From positions 1 through 64,000 of the forward strand of contig JADLGE010000003.1 in NCBI GenBank assembly GCA_020849475.1: a DNA stretch of 64,000 bases. The letters are read 5' to 3'. Position numbers and translations under genes: made by a program. The notes under the pieces are model-generated. The model saw nothing but the letters and a program-made list of their open reading frames with translations, made no database searches and had not been told where the DNA came from. Position 1 is the first letter of the stretch. Each line of letters starts with the position of its first letter. Positions 25,767 to 35,367 of the stretch are shown here, one piece after another. The DNA is from Gammaproteobacteria bacterium. GTDB lineage: Bacteria > Pseudomonadota > Gammaproteobacteria > Ga0077536.

Positions 25767-28091
25767 TCAACGCGAAGGCAGATTCAGAACCTGCTTGGCG
25801 ATGATGTTGCGTTGTATTTCGTTGCTGCCGCCGTAAATGGGCGTCGGCCGCGCGTTGTAATAAGGACTCAGTACGTCGAGGCCCGTAGCGCCGAATTGCG
25901 CAACACCGGCCCGCGCACCGGCCGCGCCCGCGCATTCGAGAATGAATTCAGAGAGGCGCGAAAAAGTTTCGCTGGCAAAAATCTTGAGCAGCGAGACATC
26001 GGCGCCCAAGGTGTCACCGCGCTTGATGATGGCGGCGAACTCTTTATACAGCGACTCCAGATCGGCGACATCCAGCGCATAGCCGCTGAGCCTGTCGACG
26101 AACACCGGGTTGTCATGCAAGGCACGCGCGCTGGCCAGCACCTCGAGACGGTTGAGCGCGTACTGACAGGTCTTGGGGCTGCCAACGAAGATGCGCTCAA
26201 AGCTCAACAAGGCCTTGGCGATGGTCCAGCCGTCGTTCTCGCGGCCGACCAGCGCGCTGACCGGAATGCGCACGCCGTCCAGAAACACTTCGCAGAATTC
26301 TTCATCACCGGCGATGTTGCGTATCGGGCGGATGGTGATGCCGGGCACCGAGAGATCAATCAGCACGAAGCTGATGCCGGCCTGCGGTTTGGCTTCAACA
26401 TCGGTGCGCACCAGGCAGAACATGTGCGTGGCGTCCTGCGCGAGGGTGGTCCAGATCTTCTGGCCGGTGATGATGTATTCATCGCCCTCACGAATCGCGC
26501 GTGTGCGCAGCGACGCGAGGTCAGACCCGGCATTGGGTTCGGAATAACCCTGACACCAGATGTGCTCACCGGACAAGGCGCGCGGCAGGTAATGGGCCTG
26601 CTGCTCTTGCGTGCCGTAACGCATCAGCACCGGGCCGATCATGATGATGCCCTGGTCGGGCGTGCGCGCCACGCCCCAGCGTTCTTTCTCTTCGGTGAAG
26701 ATCATGAGCTTGTCGGCATTCAGGCCCATGCCGCCGTGTTCGCTCGGCCAAGCCGGCGCGGCCCAGCCGCGCGCGAACAGCGCTGCATACCAGTCCCGGC
26801 ACTGTGCCCAGCGCAGGCGCGCCGAGGGATTGCGCAGGTCGGTCGGATAATGGGCTTCGAACCAGCCACGCACGGTGGCGCGGAAAGCATCATCGCTGAG
26901 ATTGTTCCAGTCACCGTCGGGCGCCGACGCCTCGATGTCGACCGTGACGGCCTTATCGCCCTCACTGGCGCCGAACGCGCCGCGCTGCGCGGCGAGCAGC
27001 GCGCGGTGTTCCGCCGCATTGCCGTAGCGCGCCGCCAGCACCAGGGCGCGATTGAGATACAGGCCAACATCGCAATCGTCGGTGTAACCGATGCCGCCGT
27101 GCAATTGCACCGCTTCGCGCGCCACCAGCAGCGCCGCATGACAGGCGCGATGACGCGCGCGACTCGCGGCGCGCGCGGCGACGGCGCCGCCTTGTTCGAT
27201 GAGGCCCGCGCCCTCCGCCACCACCGCATCACCGAGGCGCAGTTGCAGGTACATATCGACCATGCGGTGCTGCAAGACCTGGAAGCTGCCGATGTGCACG
27301 CCGAACTGCTGACGCGTGCCGAGATATTCGCGGGTGATGTCGAACAAAGCGTGGGCGAGACCGAGCAAATAGGCGCTGGACGCGAGTTCGATCATTACGC
27401 GCGCATAACCTGCGGCGTCGCGCGCCACTTCGTCACTGCCCACCAGGCGCGCCGCGCAATCGGTCAGCACCAGGCGCGCGTCGCGACTGCCATCGGCCAG
27501 CGGCAGATCCTCGATGCTGACGCCGGCCGCGCTGCGCGCGACGTGGAACCACGCCGGCTTGCCGGAGATCGTGCCCGGCAGCAGCCAGCCGTCGGCGTCG
27601 CGCCCGAGCGGCAGGTTGTCCATGGCGCCGCTCAACAGGAAGGCGTGTTGACCGGCGCGCACGGTCAGCCGCGAAAACACTTCACCGTCACGTTCGTCGA
27701 GGGCCGCCACCAGCACTTGATGTCCGGACAGCAAGGCCGGCAACAGCACGTCGTCGGGCGCCATTTCACCGAGCAGCGCCGCCGCGCCGACCGCGGTCTC
27801 GAGCAAGGGCTCGGGCGCCGCCACCGCGCCGAGTTGTCGACTCACGGCCAGCAAGGCCGCCACCGGCGCACCGAGGCCGCCGCAATAATCGGGCACCACA
27901 AGACCGGTCCAGCCGAGCTCGGCCATCTCCTGCCAGCGTGCGCGCTCGAAAGCCGGATTGGCGCCGCGCAACGCACGCAGCCGCGCACGCGGCAAGGCGC
28001 GCGTGCAGAAGTCCGCGGCGCTGTCGGCCATGAGCTGCGCGAGATCCTGATCGGCGTCGCTGTCGCCATGGCTGGGGGCTGGTTGATTCAC
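25767..28091 (-). CDS. Two-module acyl-CoA dehydrogenase (fused)
   Basis: About 774 aa, twice the normal size, made of two acyl-CoA dehydrogenase units in one chain. The N-terminal unit (to about residue 365) has the helical start, middle barrel and C-terminal four-helix bundle but a poor FAD signature. The C-terminal unit is canonical, with GYSEPNAGSDLASLRTRA, TGQKIWTT and GGSNEIQRNIIAKQVL near the end. In many bacteria these two chains are separate and form an alpha2-beta2 enzyme (ChsE1-ChsE2 in steroid degradation, PimC-PimD in dicarboxylate degradation); here they are one polypeptide. GTG at 28091 (VNQPAPS) has GGAG ahead; ATG at 28127 is the alternative. The substrate may be a bulky CoA ester. 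Confidence 0.85.
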   Translation of the reverse strand: MNQPAPSHGDSDADQDLAQLMADSAADFCTRALPRARLRALRGANPAFERARWQEMAELGWTGLVVPDYCGGLGAPVAALLAVSRQLGAVAAPEPLLETAVGAAALLGEMAPDDVLLPALLSGHQVLVAALDERDGEVFSRLTVRAGQHAFLLSGAMDNLPLGRDADGWLLPGTISGKPAWFHVARSAAGVSIEDLPLADGSRDARLVLTDCAARLVGSDEVARDAAGYARVMIELASSAYLLGLAHALFDITREYLGTRQQFGVHIGSFQVLQHRMVDMYLQLRLGDAVVAEGAGLIEQGGAVAARAASRARHRACHAALLVAREAVQLHGGIGYTDDCDVGLYLNRALVLAARYGNAAEHRALLAAQRGAFGASEGDKAVTVDIEASAPDGDWNNLSDDAFRATVRGWFEAHYPTDLRNPSARLRWAQCRDWYAALFARGWAAPAWPSEHGGMGLNADKLMIFTEEKERWGVARTPDQGIIMIGPVLMRYGTQEQQAHYLPRALSGEHIWCQGYSEPNAGSDLASLRTRAIREGDEYIITGQKIWTTLAQDATHMFCLVRTDVEAKPQAGISFVLIDLSVPGITIRPIRNIAGDEEFCEVFLDGVRIPVSALVGRENDGWTIAKALLSFERIFVGSPKTCQYALNRLEVLASARALHDNPVFVDRLSGYALDVADLESLYKEFAAIIKRGDTLGADVSLLKIFASETFSRLSEFILECAGAAGARAGVAQFGATGLDVLSPYYNARPTPIYGGSNEIQRNIIAKQVLNLPSR

Positions 28092-28158
28092 GCGGCAATG
28101 CTCCGGGTAATGCGGCGCTCGCGGCATCGTGACGATGCGCGGCGAGTTTCATCCGCGG

Positions 28159-29502
28159 TCAAAACAGGAATTTGATGGCGACGCCGGCAAGCGCCGAGGC
28201 CGCCAGCACACGCACGAGACCGATGCGCCACTGGAACAAGGCGACAAAGGCCATTACCGCCACACCGACAGACGGCCAGTCCGGCGCGTGGTCCAGGCCC
28301 TGCGGCCAGAACGTGTGGTGGGCGAAGAATACCGCGAGACTTGCCACCACGCCGACCACGGCCGCGGTGATGGCGGTCAGCGGCGCGGTGAAATGCAGCG
28401 CGTCGCGCGTCGATTCCACCAGCGGCGCGCCGGCCAGGATGAACAGGAAGGACGGCAGGAAGGTGAACCACGTGACCAGCAGCGCCGCCAACACCGCATT
28501 GGCGGCGGGCGACACACCGACCGGCAGCGCCGCACCGTGACCACCGACAAACGCGACGAAGGCCACCACCATGATCAGCGGCCCGGGCGTGGTCTCGCCC
28601 AGCGCCAGACCGTCGATCATCTGCGCCGGTGTCAGCCAGCCGAAATGCGCGACCGCGCCCTGGTAGACATAGGGCAGCACCGCGTAAGCGCCGCCGAAGG
28701 TCAGGAGCGCGGCCTTGGTGAAGAACCAGCCCATGTGCGTGAGCGTGTCGCCGGCGCCGCGCCAGAAATGCAGCGCCGCCATCGGCAAGGCCCACAGCGC
28801 CACACCGATGAGCGCCACGCCGAGCAGGCGCGACCAGCGAAAGTGCGCGTGGGCCGGGCGCGGCGTGTGATCGTCGATGAGCGCCGCGCCGTAATGGGCC
28901 TGACGGGCGGCGTGCCGTCCACCGCCGTCGAACAGCGCCGGTCGCCAGCGACCGCCGGCGGCGCCAAGCACGGCCGCCATCAAGACGATGTAGGGAAACG
29001 GCACATGCAGCAGCGCAATCGCCACGAACGACAGGGCCGCGAGGCCCCATAGCCAGCGGTTGGCGAGCGCGCGCGTGCCGATGCGATGCGCGGCCTGCAA
29101 CACGATGGCGGTGACCGCCGGCTTCAAACCGTAGAACAAGGCCGCCAGCAGCGGCAGGTTGCCGTAGCTGACATACAGCCACGACAAGGCGATGAGCAAC
29201 AGCAACGAGGGCAATACGAACAACACGCCGGCCGCGACGCCGCCGGGCGTGCGATGCAACAGCCAGCCGATATAGGTCGCAAGCTGCTGGGCCTCGGGGC
29301 CTGGCAGCAACATGCAGTAATTGAGCGCGTGCAGGAAACGGCCTTCGGAAATCCAGCGGCGCTTCTCCACCAGTTCCTGGTGCATGATGGCTATCTGCCC
29401 GGCCGGCCCACCGAAGCTGATAAGGCCGAGCCGAAACCAGTAGCGCAGGGCTTCACGGAATCTTGGCGCGTCCGGCGCGCCTTCCTGCAGGTGCGAATTC
29501 AT
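28159..29502 (-). CDS. chrA: Chromate transporter ChrA
   Basis: About 447-aa membrane protein with the two CHR repeat halves of long-chain ChrA, which exports chromate. Signature motifs: FGGPAGQIAIMHQELVEKRR with LLPGPEAQQLATYIG in the first half, and TFGGAYAVLPYVYQGAVAHFG with GETTPGPLIMVVAFVAF in the second. The reading frame runs upstream into a REP palindrome. The first in-frame ATG (29502, MNSHLQEG) and alternatives GTG 29508 and TTG 29514 all lie inside that element. No chrB regulator is adjacent. Confidence 0.88.
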   Translation of the reverse strand: MNSHLQEGAPDAPRFREALRYWFRLGLISFGGPAGQIAIMHQELVEKRRWISEGRFLHALNYCMLLPGPEAQQLATYIGWLLHRTPGGVAAGVLFVLPSLLLLIALSWLYVSYGNLPLLAALFYGLKPAVTAIVLQAAHRIGTRALANRWLWGLAALSFVAIALLHVPFPYIVLMAAVLGAAGGRWRPALFDGGGRHAARQAHYGAALIDDHTPRPAHAHFRWSRLLGVALIGVALWALPMAALHFWRGAGDTLTHMGWFFTKAALLTFGGAYAVLPYVYQGAVAHFGWLTPAQMIDGLALGETTPGPLIMVVAFVAFVGGHGAALPVGVSPAANAVLAALLVTWFTFLPSFLFILAGAPLVESTRDALHFTAPLTAITAAVVGVVASLAVFFAHHTFWPQGLDHAPDWPSVGVAVMAFVALFQWRIGLVRVLAASALAGVAIKFLF

Positions 29503-29513
29503 TCGCACATTCA
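29486..29513. repeat. REP-like palindrome, family A
   Basis: CTGCAGGTGCGAATTC followed by ATTCGCACATTC; one flank is changed from GTAG to GCAG. It encodes the candidate start codons and first residues of the chromate transporter on the minus strand. Confidence 0.85.
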
Positions 29514-29637
29514 ACCACCTCGTCGAACACCATTGTCCCGGCGTCGAAGGTTCGATATCCGGCGGCCAATCCTAACGGAGTTCGCGCAACGCGCCTATGG
29601 CGCTTGAAATGTCCGGCGCCGTCGCCATCTAAGCGCC

Positions 29638-30093
29638 ATGAACGAAGCCGTCATCCTGGTGTGCGCCCACTGCGCACAATTGAACCGCATCCCCACCGCC
29701 CGCCTGGCCGATCAGCCGCGCTGCGGCAGTTGCAAACGCGCCCTCATCGGCAGCGCGCCCATCACCCTCGACGATCACAATTTCGAACGCTACGTCAGCC
29801 GCAGCGAACTGCCGGTGGTGGTCGACTTCTGGGCGGCGTGGTGCGGCCCGTGCAAGATGATGGCGCCGGTCTTCGCCCAAGCGGCGCAGCGCCTCGCGCC
29901 GCGCGTGATCCTGGCCAAGGTCGACACCGAGACCGCACCGCTGACCGCCAGCCAGTACAACATCCGCAGCATCCCGACCCTGCTGGTGTTCCGTGATGGG
30001 TTCGAAGTGGCGCGGCAATGCGGCGCGGTCGATCTGTCGCGCCTGCTGGCCTTCATCGCACCGCATGTGGATATGGACAGCGGGCATGCGTGA
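29638..30093 (+). CDS. trxC: Thioredoxin 2 (zinc-finger thioredoxin)
   Basis: 151 aa. An N-terminal zinc ribbon with two CxxC pairs (CAHC and CGSC) precedes a normal thioredoxin domain with active site WCGPCKMM and the cis-Pro loop RSIPTLLVF. This is the TrxC architecture, a cytosolic disulfide reductase often induced by oxidative stress. Possible operon partner: none; a REP palindrome follows. Confidence 0.93.
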   Translation: MNEAVILVCAHCAQLNRIPTARLADQPRCGSCKRALIGSAPITLDDHNFERYVSRSELPVVVDFWAAWCGPCKMMAPVFAQAAQRLAPRVILAKVDTETAPLTASQYNIRSIPTLLVFRDGFEVARQCGAVDLSRLLAFIAPHVDMDSGHA

Positions 30094-30112
30094 CCTGGCC
30101 TGTTGTTTCTTT

Positions 30113-30138
30113 GTGGGTCAGACTTCAGTCTGACCCAT
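30113..30138. repeat. REP-like palindrome, family B
   Basis: GTGGGTCAGAC/GTCTGACCCAT around TTCA, 20 bases after trxC; one flank mismatch. It may double as a transcript 3' hairpin. Confidence 0.85.
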
Positions 30139-30182
30139 AACGCTCGCTATCGTGCCCCCACCTTCAGCAACAGGTTCACGCC

Positions 30183-31034
30183 ATGGCTCCCACCCCTACT
30201 GAACGCTCCGTCACCCGCATCGTGCAAGGCCAGGCGACTTCCGATGGCGCCGGCGTGCGGCTGTTTCGTGTCATCGGTGGCCAGACGCTGCCGGAGCTAG
30301 ACCCGTTCCTGTTGCTGGATGAATTCGTGTCGGACGACCCCGACGATTACATCGGCGGCTTTCCCGAGCATCCCCATCGCGGCTTCGAGACCGTCACCTA
30401 CATGCTGGCGGGGCGCATGCGCCACGGCGACAACCAGGGCAACAGCGGCCTGCTGCAGCCCGGCAGCGTGCAATGGATGACGGCCGGACGCGGCATCCTG
30501 CATTCGGAAATGCCAGAGCAGGAAAACGGCCTCATGTGGGGCTTTCAGCTGTGGGTGAATCTGCCGGCGCGCTCAAAAATGACAGCGCCGCGCTACCAGG
30601 ACATTCCACCGGCCGACATTCCGTCGGTCACCACGCCCGCCGGCAATCCCATGAAAGTCATCGCCGGCGCATTTCATGGCGTCAGCGGCCCGGTGCAGGG
30701 CATCGAAGCCGAGCCGGTCTATGTGGATCTCGAACTCGGCGCCGGCGCCCGCGAAACCCTGAGCCTGCCAAGCACGCACAATGCCTTCGTGTATTGCTAT
30801 CAGGGTGCGGTGACGGTCGGTGATGCCGACCCGACCTTGATCGGTCACCGCCGATTGGCGGTATTGTCCGGCGGTCCTGAGGTCTCGCTCAGCGCCGGCA
30901 ACGACGGCGCGAAAGTGATCGTGGTGGCCGGCAAGCCCTTCAATGAACCGGTGGCGCGCTATGGCCCGTTCGTGATGAACACTCGCGAAGAGTTGATGCA
31001 GGCGGTCGACGACCTGCGCAATGGCCGCTTCTGA
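30183..31034 (+). CDS. Pirin-family protein
   Basis: 283 aa with the bicupin pirin fold. FPEHPHRGFETVTYMLAGRM carries the two iron-ligand His, and MTAGRGILHSEMPE carries the third His and Glu. Bacterial members include quercetin dioxygenase (YhhW) and metabolic regulators. The C-terminal cupin ends with AKVIVVAGKPFNEPVARYGPF, a typical pirin ending. Confidence 0.92.
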   Translation: MAPTPTERSVTRIVQGQATSDGAGVRLFRVIGGQTLPELDPFLLLDEFVSDDPDDYIGGFPEHPHRGFETVTYMLAGRMRHGDNQGNSGLLQPGSVQWMTAGRGILHSEMPEQENGLMWGFQLWVNLPARSKMTAPRYQDIPPADIPSVTTPAGNPMKVIAGAFHGVSGPVQGIEAEPVYVDLELGAGARETLSLPSTHNAFVYCYQGAVTVGDADPTLIGHRRLAVLSGGPEVSLSAGNDGAKVIVVAGKPFNEPVARYGPFVMNTREELMQAVDDLRNGRF

Positions 31035-31046
31035 AGCGGCGCGCGT

Positions 31047-31493
31047 TCAGCCCGGAAAGGCAGCGCGCGTCGCCACCCACAGATAGCCGCAGGCGAACGC
31101 GACCAGCAGCAGGACGCCGAGCTGGTCGCCGGCCGACAAGGAACGCTCGTCTTCCCAGCGCCGCGCCAGGGCACGCTCGCGTGCAAACATGAATAAAGGC
31201 AGGGCTGAACTGAAGGCAATCAGACAGCCGTAGACGACATACAGCCACACCATGCCGATGCGCAGTCGGCGCGCCTCGCTGACCATCCACACGGTGGCCG
31301 CGGCACACACGAACACCAGATCGATGGTCGCAAAGCGACTGGCGGGATGCAGCAAGGTGTCGCGCCAGAACTGCGTCTGCGCCTGCATGAAGGGCAGCTT
31401 GAGATAGTCGAGGATCTGCGCCCAGGTGCCGAGCAGCGCGGTCAAGGCCAGCAGCAACCAGCACGCCTGGCGCACATGGGTATTCAAGCGCAT
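31047..31493 (-). CDS. Small membrane protein, DUF2834-like
   Basis: 148 aa with four predicted membrane helices: CWLLLALTALLGTWAQIL, IDLVFVCAAATVWMV, MVWLYVVYGCLIAFSSALPLF, and GVLLLVAFACGYLWVA. The pattern and the acidic/aromatic loop between helices one and two resemble DUF2834 proteins of unknown role. It is convergent with the pirin gene, ending 12 bases from its stop. Confidence 0.6.
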   Translation of the reverse strand: MRLNTHVRQACWLLLALTALLGTWAQILDYLKLPFMQAQTQFWRDTLLHPASRFATIDLVFVCAAATVWMVSEARRLRIGMVWLYVVYGCLIAFSSALPLFMFARERALARRWEDERSLSAGDQLGVLLLVAFACGYLWVATRAAFPG

Positions 31494-31529
31494 GACGGGC
31501 TCCCCGCGAGTGGTCGATGGACGGCCGGC

Positions 31530-32021
31530 TCAGGCCGCCGGCTTGTTGCGTTTGATACCGATGGAGCGCCCCACCGCCGCCGGTCGCGCGAGCCGCGCCT
31601 GCGCGCCGTGCAACTGTTCAAGGCTGGCGCGCACCGCTGGCGTAAAGACACTGCCGCGGCGCGCGGCCGTATCGAAATGCAGGCCCAACTGTTCGTGGGT
31701 GGCAAGCAGTTCATCGCCGCGCGACATCTCCTGGTAGATGTGCATTTTCTTGTCGTCGAAATCGAGCACGCGCGATTCGATACGCAGCTCATCGCCAAGC
31801 AAAGCTTCGTTCTGAAACGTGATATGGCTTTCGAGCGCGACCCAGGAATTGTTGGTGCGGCGCGTGTAGTCGGCGCCCATGCCGATGATGAGGGTCAGCC
31901 CTTCACCGGCGTCGTCGAAGGCCTTGAGGTAATAGGCCACGTTCATGTGCTCGTTGTAATCGAGCCAGTCGCGGCCGACCGTCACGCGGTATTCGCACAG
32001 ACCGTTTTCGGGAAGCGTCAT
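31530..32021 (-). CDS. Hotdog-fold thioesterase
   Basis: 163 aa of the 4-hydroxybenzoyl-CoA/acyl-CoA thioesterase superfamily. VTVGRDWLDYNEHMNVAYYLKAFDDAGEG has the family's Asp and His near the start of the hot-dog helix. The pattern is close to betainyl-CoA and carnitine-related thioesterases as I recall them. The start MTLPENGLCEYRV at 32021 fits the fold; the upstream extension to 32099 overlaps the next gene's end and looks like leader sequence. Confidence 0.78.
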   Translation of the reverse strand: MTLPENGLCEYRVTVGRDWLDYNEHMNVAYYLKAFDDAGEGLTLIIGMGADYTRRTNNSWVALESHITFQNEALLGDELRIESRVLDFDDKKMHIYQEMSRGDELLATHEQLGLHFDTAARRGSVFTPAVRASLEQLHGAQARLARPAAVGRSIGIKRNKPAA

Positions 32022-32092
32022 GCCCTGTCCTTCAAGTTTCATCGCAGCGCGGCATTCTGCCCGAGCGCGCTGCGCAGGGTCCAGCGTGGTGC

Positions 32093-32722
32093 TTAGCACT
32101 GATAGCGCAGGCGATAGGCCGCATGGGTGCCAGGCGGCGCGACGTCGAGCGCCTCGAAGCCATCATGGCCCTCGCCCGCCACCGCTTCATGCACTGCCGC
32201 GGTCAACAGAATCTCGCCGGCCACGGCGGTGTCTTCGCCGAGCTTGGCGGCGGCGTTGACCTCGGCGCCGAATACGTCGGCATCACCGATGCGCAACACG
32301 TCGCCATAGCCCACGCCGACGCCCAGCAACACATGCTCGGCGCGCGGCCGCACGGCGTTATAGGCCGACAGGCAGCGTTGCATGTCGATGGCGGCGCGCA
32401 CGGCATCGGCGGGGCTGCGGAAGATCACCAGCATGCTGTCGCCTTCGGTCTTGAGCAGGATGCCTGCGCCGCGTTCCAGGCACGGCACCAGCAGCCGATG
32501 GGATATATGGATGGTCTGCAGGAACTGCACGATGCCGAACTCGGCAACGTTGCGCGAGAAGCCGATGAGATCGGTGAACATCACCGCCCAGCGTTCACCG
32601 AACAGCTTCCAGATCACGGCGTCGATGGCGGCGGTGTCGGCGCCCGGTAACAAGCGTTCCTCGATCAGGCGTTCGAGGCGGTCCTGCGAGGCGTGGGATT
32701 CAATGCGGTCGAACAGCGGCAT
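32093..32722 (-). CDS. Class III adenylate/guanylate cyclase domain protein
   Basis: 209 aa, a single cyclase catalytic domain without an obvious sensor. WAVMFTDLIGFSRNVAEF carries the first metal-binding Asp; LLKTEGDSMLVIFRSPADAV and VGYGDVLRIGDADVFGAEVNAAAKL carry the other metal and base/ribose elements (the second Asp is in the EGDS loop). An N-terminal helix of about 35 residues may dimerise. It starts MPLFDRIES at 32722; upstream in-frame sequence is noise from the greB region. A second cyclase lies at 41947. Confidence 0.8.
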   Translation of the reverse strand: MPLFDRIESHASQDRLERLIEERLLPGADTAAIDAVIWKLFGERWAVMFTDLIGFSRNVAEFGIVQFLQTIHISHRLLVPCLERGAGILLKTEGDSMLVIFRSPADAVRAAIDMQRCLSAYNAVRPRAEHVLLGVGVGYGDVLRIGDADVFGAEVNAAAKLGEDTAVAGEILLTAAVHEAVAGEGHDGFEALDVAPPGTHAAYRLRYQC

Positions 32723-32753
32723 GGCAAGTCCTGTGGGGTATTGCGCCTGAATG

Positions 32754-32779
32754 AATGTGCGATTGAAATCGCACCTACA
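32754..32779. repeat. REP-like palindrome, family A (diverged centre)
   Basis: AATGTGCGATTGAAATCGCACCTACA: same edges as family A but the central bases are changed on both arms in a compensating way (GCGATT/AATCGC). It supplies the TAG stop codon of greB. Confidence 0.85.
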
Positions 32780-33275
32780 GATTCGGATCGGGATAGCGGA
32801 TATCGACGATGATGCAACGCTTGAGCACATCGCCCAGGGCCACTTCATCATCGAGGCCGCGGCCCAGCAGCGCGCGCGCCACCGGCGCATCGATGCTGAT
32901 CTCGCCGCGCCCGGCATCGGCTTCGTCGGCGCCGACGATGCGCAGGCTGCGCAGTTCGCCGCGTTCATCCTCGACCTCGACCAATGCACCAAAGAACACC
33001 CGCGAGGCATCGTCCGGCACCGTGCGCACCACGGTCAGCGTCGGCATGCGTCGTTGCAGGTAGCCGAGCCGTCGGTCGATTTCGCGCAGTTCTTTCTTGC
33101 GATAGATGTACTCGGCGTTTTCCGAGCGGTCGCCCTCGGCGGCAGCGGCGGCGAGATGCACCACCACTTCGCGGCGACGCGTCCACAGCGCACGCGCCTC
33201 GGCCTCCAGCGCACGATAGCCGCGCGCGGTGATGTAAGGCGTGGTCGCTTCACGCGGCGGACGCCAGCGACTCAT
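32775..33275 (-). CDS. greB: Transcript cleavage/elongation factor GreB
   Basis: 166 aa starting [20 protein letters not shown]. The N-terminal coiled-coil with acidic tip reads [21 protein letters not shown], the Gre factor hallmark, followed by the C-terminal FKBP-like domain ([22 protein letters not shown]). GreB restarts backtracked RNA polymerase. The C-terminus ends in DIRYPDPNL with its stop codon borrowed from a REP element. Confidence 0.92.
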   Translation of the reverse strand: MSRWRPPREATTPYITARGYRALEAEARALWTRRREVVVHLAAAAAEGDRSENAEYIYRKKELREIDRRLGYLQRRMPTLTVVRTVPDDASRVFFGALVEVEDERGELRSLRIVGADEADAGRGEISIDAPVARALLGRGLDDEVALGDVLKRCIIVDIRYPDPNL

Positions 33276-33364
33276 GGCAGCGGTGTCGTAATCAACATGG
33301 CCGCAAGCATACGAGCGACGCGCGATGAATACACCTCCAGCAACGCGCTGGACGCACCGCGACC

Positions 33365-34444
33365 TCAGGCGGCCGACGTGCTGAACCACGGCCACACCAG
33401 GCGCTCGTTGATGGCGTCTGTGTAGGCATGGCCCCATTCCGGCAACTCAGTGTAGGTGAGTTGGTAGCCGAGCTTGTCGAGCAAGGCGCAGTGGGAACGC
33501 ACGCTGCGCACATCGAAGATGAAATCGCGTGCGCCGTGCACCACCAGCAGCGGCAGTTCGAGTCCGTGTCTGGCGCGCAGCAAGGCATCCATGATGGGAT
33601 GCAGCACGCCGGCGATGGGCGCCACGGCGCTGAACAGGGACGGACACGACAGCCCCAGGCAATAGGCGAAGCTGCCACCGTCGGACAAGCCCGACAACAG
33701 CACGCGCTGCGCGTCGTAGTGATACTGCGCGGCCACGGCGCCAAGCATGGCGCGCACCGAGCTTATGTCCACGTCCGGTTCGAGCAGTGACCAGGTCGGC
33801 GCTCGGGACTTCGGCGCCAGCAGCAGGGCGCCCGCGCTGTGCGCGACGCGCATCCACGTCCACAGATATTCATGGCCGTGACCATAGGCGCCGTGCAGCG
33901 CCACGATCAGTGGCAAACGATTGCTCGGCGTATGGCTTTCCGGCACGTACAGCGCATAACCGGCGTGAACGTCAGTGGCGGCCTGCAGCATCACGCCGGT
34001 GGGCGGCAGTGCGTCGGCCGGTGCATGGTTCACGGGCCGCGTCAGCGGCGCGCACTCGGCACTCGACCAATAGTCTTCGAGCACATGACACTCATTGCGC
34101 AGCCCGTAGGCAAGCGCCAGGCCCTCGCACCACAGGCGGCGACTCTCGATGAAGGCCAAGGGGAAATCGGCGCCGGCGCCGGCCAGCAGACGAGCGACCG
34201 CACGCGACCACAGCGCCTCGATGGCCTGCAGTTGACGAGCGGCCGACCTTAGCGCGGCGTGCGGCGCAAGCTGCGCCGGCAGCGTCGCGAGAGTGCTGGC
34301 GTGACATTCACGCAGACGCTGCTGCGCGGCGCCAGGCTGTCGGAAATCGATGTCCTGCTGCCACTGCTCGAAAAAGCGCATGAAGCGCACGAGTTCCAGG
34401 GTGATGGCCGCGAAGCCGTCGTCGTCCTGTGGGTTGTCAGACAT
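33365..34444 (-). CDS. Alpha/beta hydrolase of the PHB-depolymerase/esterase type
   Basis: 359 aa. A helical N-terminal region of about 150 residues precedes a hydrolase domain: oxyanion segment [21 protein letters not shown], nucleophile elbow GLSDGGSF (the Ser is the catalytic residue), the acid region [11 protein letters not shown], and the His in [10 protein letters not shown]. The N-terminal helical domain is not one I recognise and sets it apart from standard esterases. Confidence 0.75.
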   Translation of the reverse strand: MSDNPQDDDGFAAITLELVRFMRFFEQWQQDIDFRQPGAAQQRLRECHASTLATLPAQLAPHAALRSAARQLQAIEALWSRAVARLLAGAGADFPLAFIESRRLWCEGLALAYGLRNECHVLEDYWSSAECAPLTRPVNHAPADALPPTGVMLQAATDVHAGYALYVPESHTPSNRLPLIVALHGAYGHGHEYLWTWMRVAHSAGALLLAPKSRAPTWSLLEPDVDISSVRAMLGAVAAQYHYDAQRVLLSGLSDGGSFAYCLGLSCPSLFSAVAPIAGVLHPIMDALLRARHGLELPLLVVHGARDFIFDVRSVRSHCALLDKLGYQLTYTELPEWGHAYTDAINERLVWPWFSTSAA

Positions 34445-34595
34445 CCTTGCGCTCCGCCGCTCGCCACCATCGGTCGACGCCGATTTACGCGCGTCGCGGC
34501 GTCCAGGTCAACGTCAGCACGCAGAGCGCCGCGCGCTTGCGGCTACAATCGAAACGCACAGTGCTTCATGCTCGGCCCAACACAGGAACCTCATC

Positions 34596-35357
34596 ATGCA
34601 ATTGCAAGGCAGAATCGCGCTCGTGACCGGTGGCGGCCGCGGCATCGGTCAGGCCATATCCTTAGGTCTCGCCCGACAGGGCGCCGACATCGTGATCTTT
34701 TACCGACGCGATGCCGAGGCGGCCGCCGACACCGTCAGACAGATTGAAGCCATGGGCCGGCGCGCGCGCGCCTACGCAGCCTCGGTGGACGATCTCGAAG
34801 CGTGTCGCCTGGCGGTCGACGAAGCCTGCCGCGATGTCGGCCCGATCAGCATCCTCATCAATAACGCCGGCATCGCCAGCCGCGGGCGCAGCGTCGCCGA
34901 CACCGACCCGGCCGAGATGGAACGGGTGGTGCGCACCCATGCCTTCGGGCCGTTCTATCTTTCGCATCTGCTGGTGCCGGTCATGCGCACCCAGCCGCGC
35001 GGCGACATCATCATGATCTCGAGCATCGCCACCCGCCACATGAGCGCCAACGGCGCGCCCTACAACATGGGCAAGGCGGCCCTCGAAGCCTTGAGCGCAA
35101 CGCTCGCCAAGGAAGTCCATGGCGATGGCATTTTCGTCAACACGGTATGCGCGCCGCTGACCGCGACGGAGATGGGCGAACGACTGGCCAAGGCCGTGTA
35201 TGGCGTCAAGCAGGACATCCATGAGTTGAACGCGGAGATGGGCTTCGGCCGCATCTGCGAGCCGGAGGATCTGGCGGGACTGGTGAGTTACCTGGTCTCA
35301 CCGGGCAACACCTACGTGAGCGGCGAGCGCATCTACGTGCACGGCGGCGTGCAGTAA
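34596..35357 (+). CDS. SDR-family oxidoreductase
   Basis: 253 aa, classical short-chain dehydrogenase. TGGGRGIGQAI binds NAD(P), INNAGIA is the NNAG motif, and the catalytic Ser-Tyr-Lys falls in MISSIATRHMSANGAPYNMGKAA. The C-terminal YVSGERIYVHGGVQ is typical of the FabG-like group. The start MQLQGRIAL at 34596 fits the family. It stands alone between convergent/divergent genes. Confidence 0.87.
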   Translation: MQLQGRIALVTGGGRGIGQAISLGLARQGADIVIFYRRDAEAAADTVRQIEAMGRRARAYAASVDDLEACRLAVDEACRDVGPISILINNAGIASRGRSVADTDPAEMERVVRTHAFGPFYLSHLLVPVMRTQPRGDIIMISSIATRHMSANGAPYNMGKAALEALSATLAKEVHGDGIFVNTVCAPLTATEMGERLAKAVYGVKQDIHELNAEMGFGRICEPEDLAGLVSYLVSPGNTYVSGERIYVHGGVQ

Positions 35358-35367
35358 TCGAAGCCTG

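Noticed and set aside
25692-28175. An 827-aa plus-strand open frame opposite the acyl-CoA dehydrogenase
   Set aside because: High GC keeps the antisense frame open. The minus-strand gene has all family motifs and the plus frame has none.
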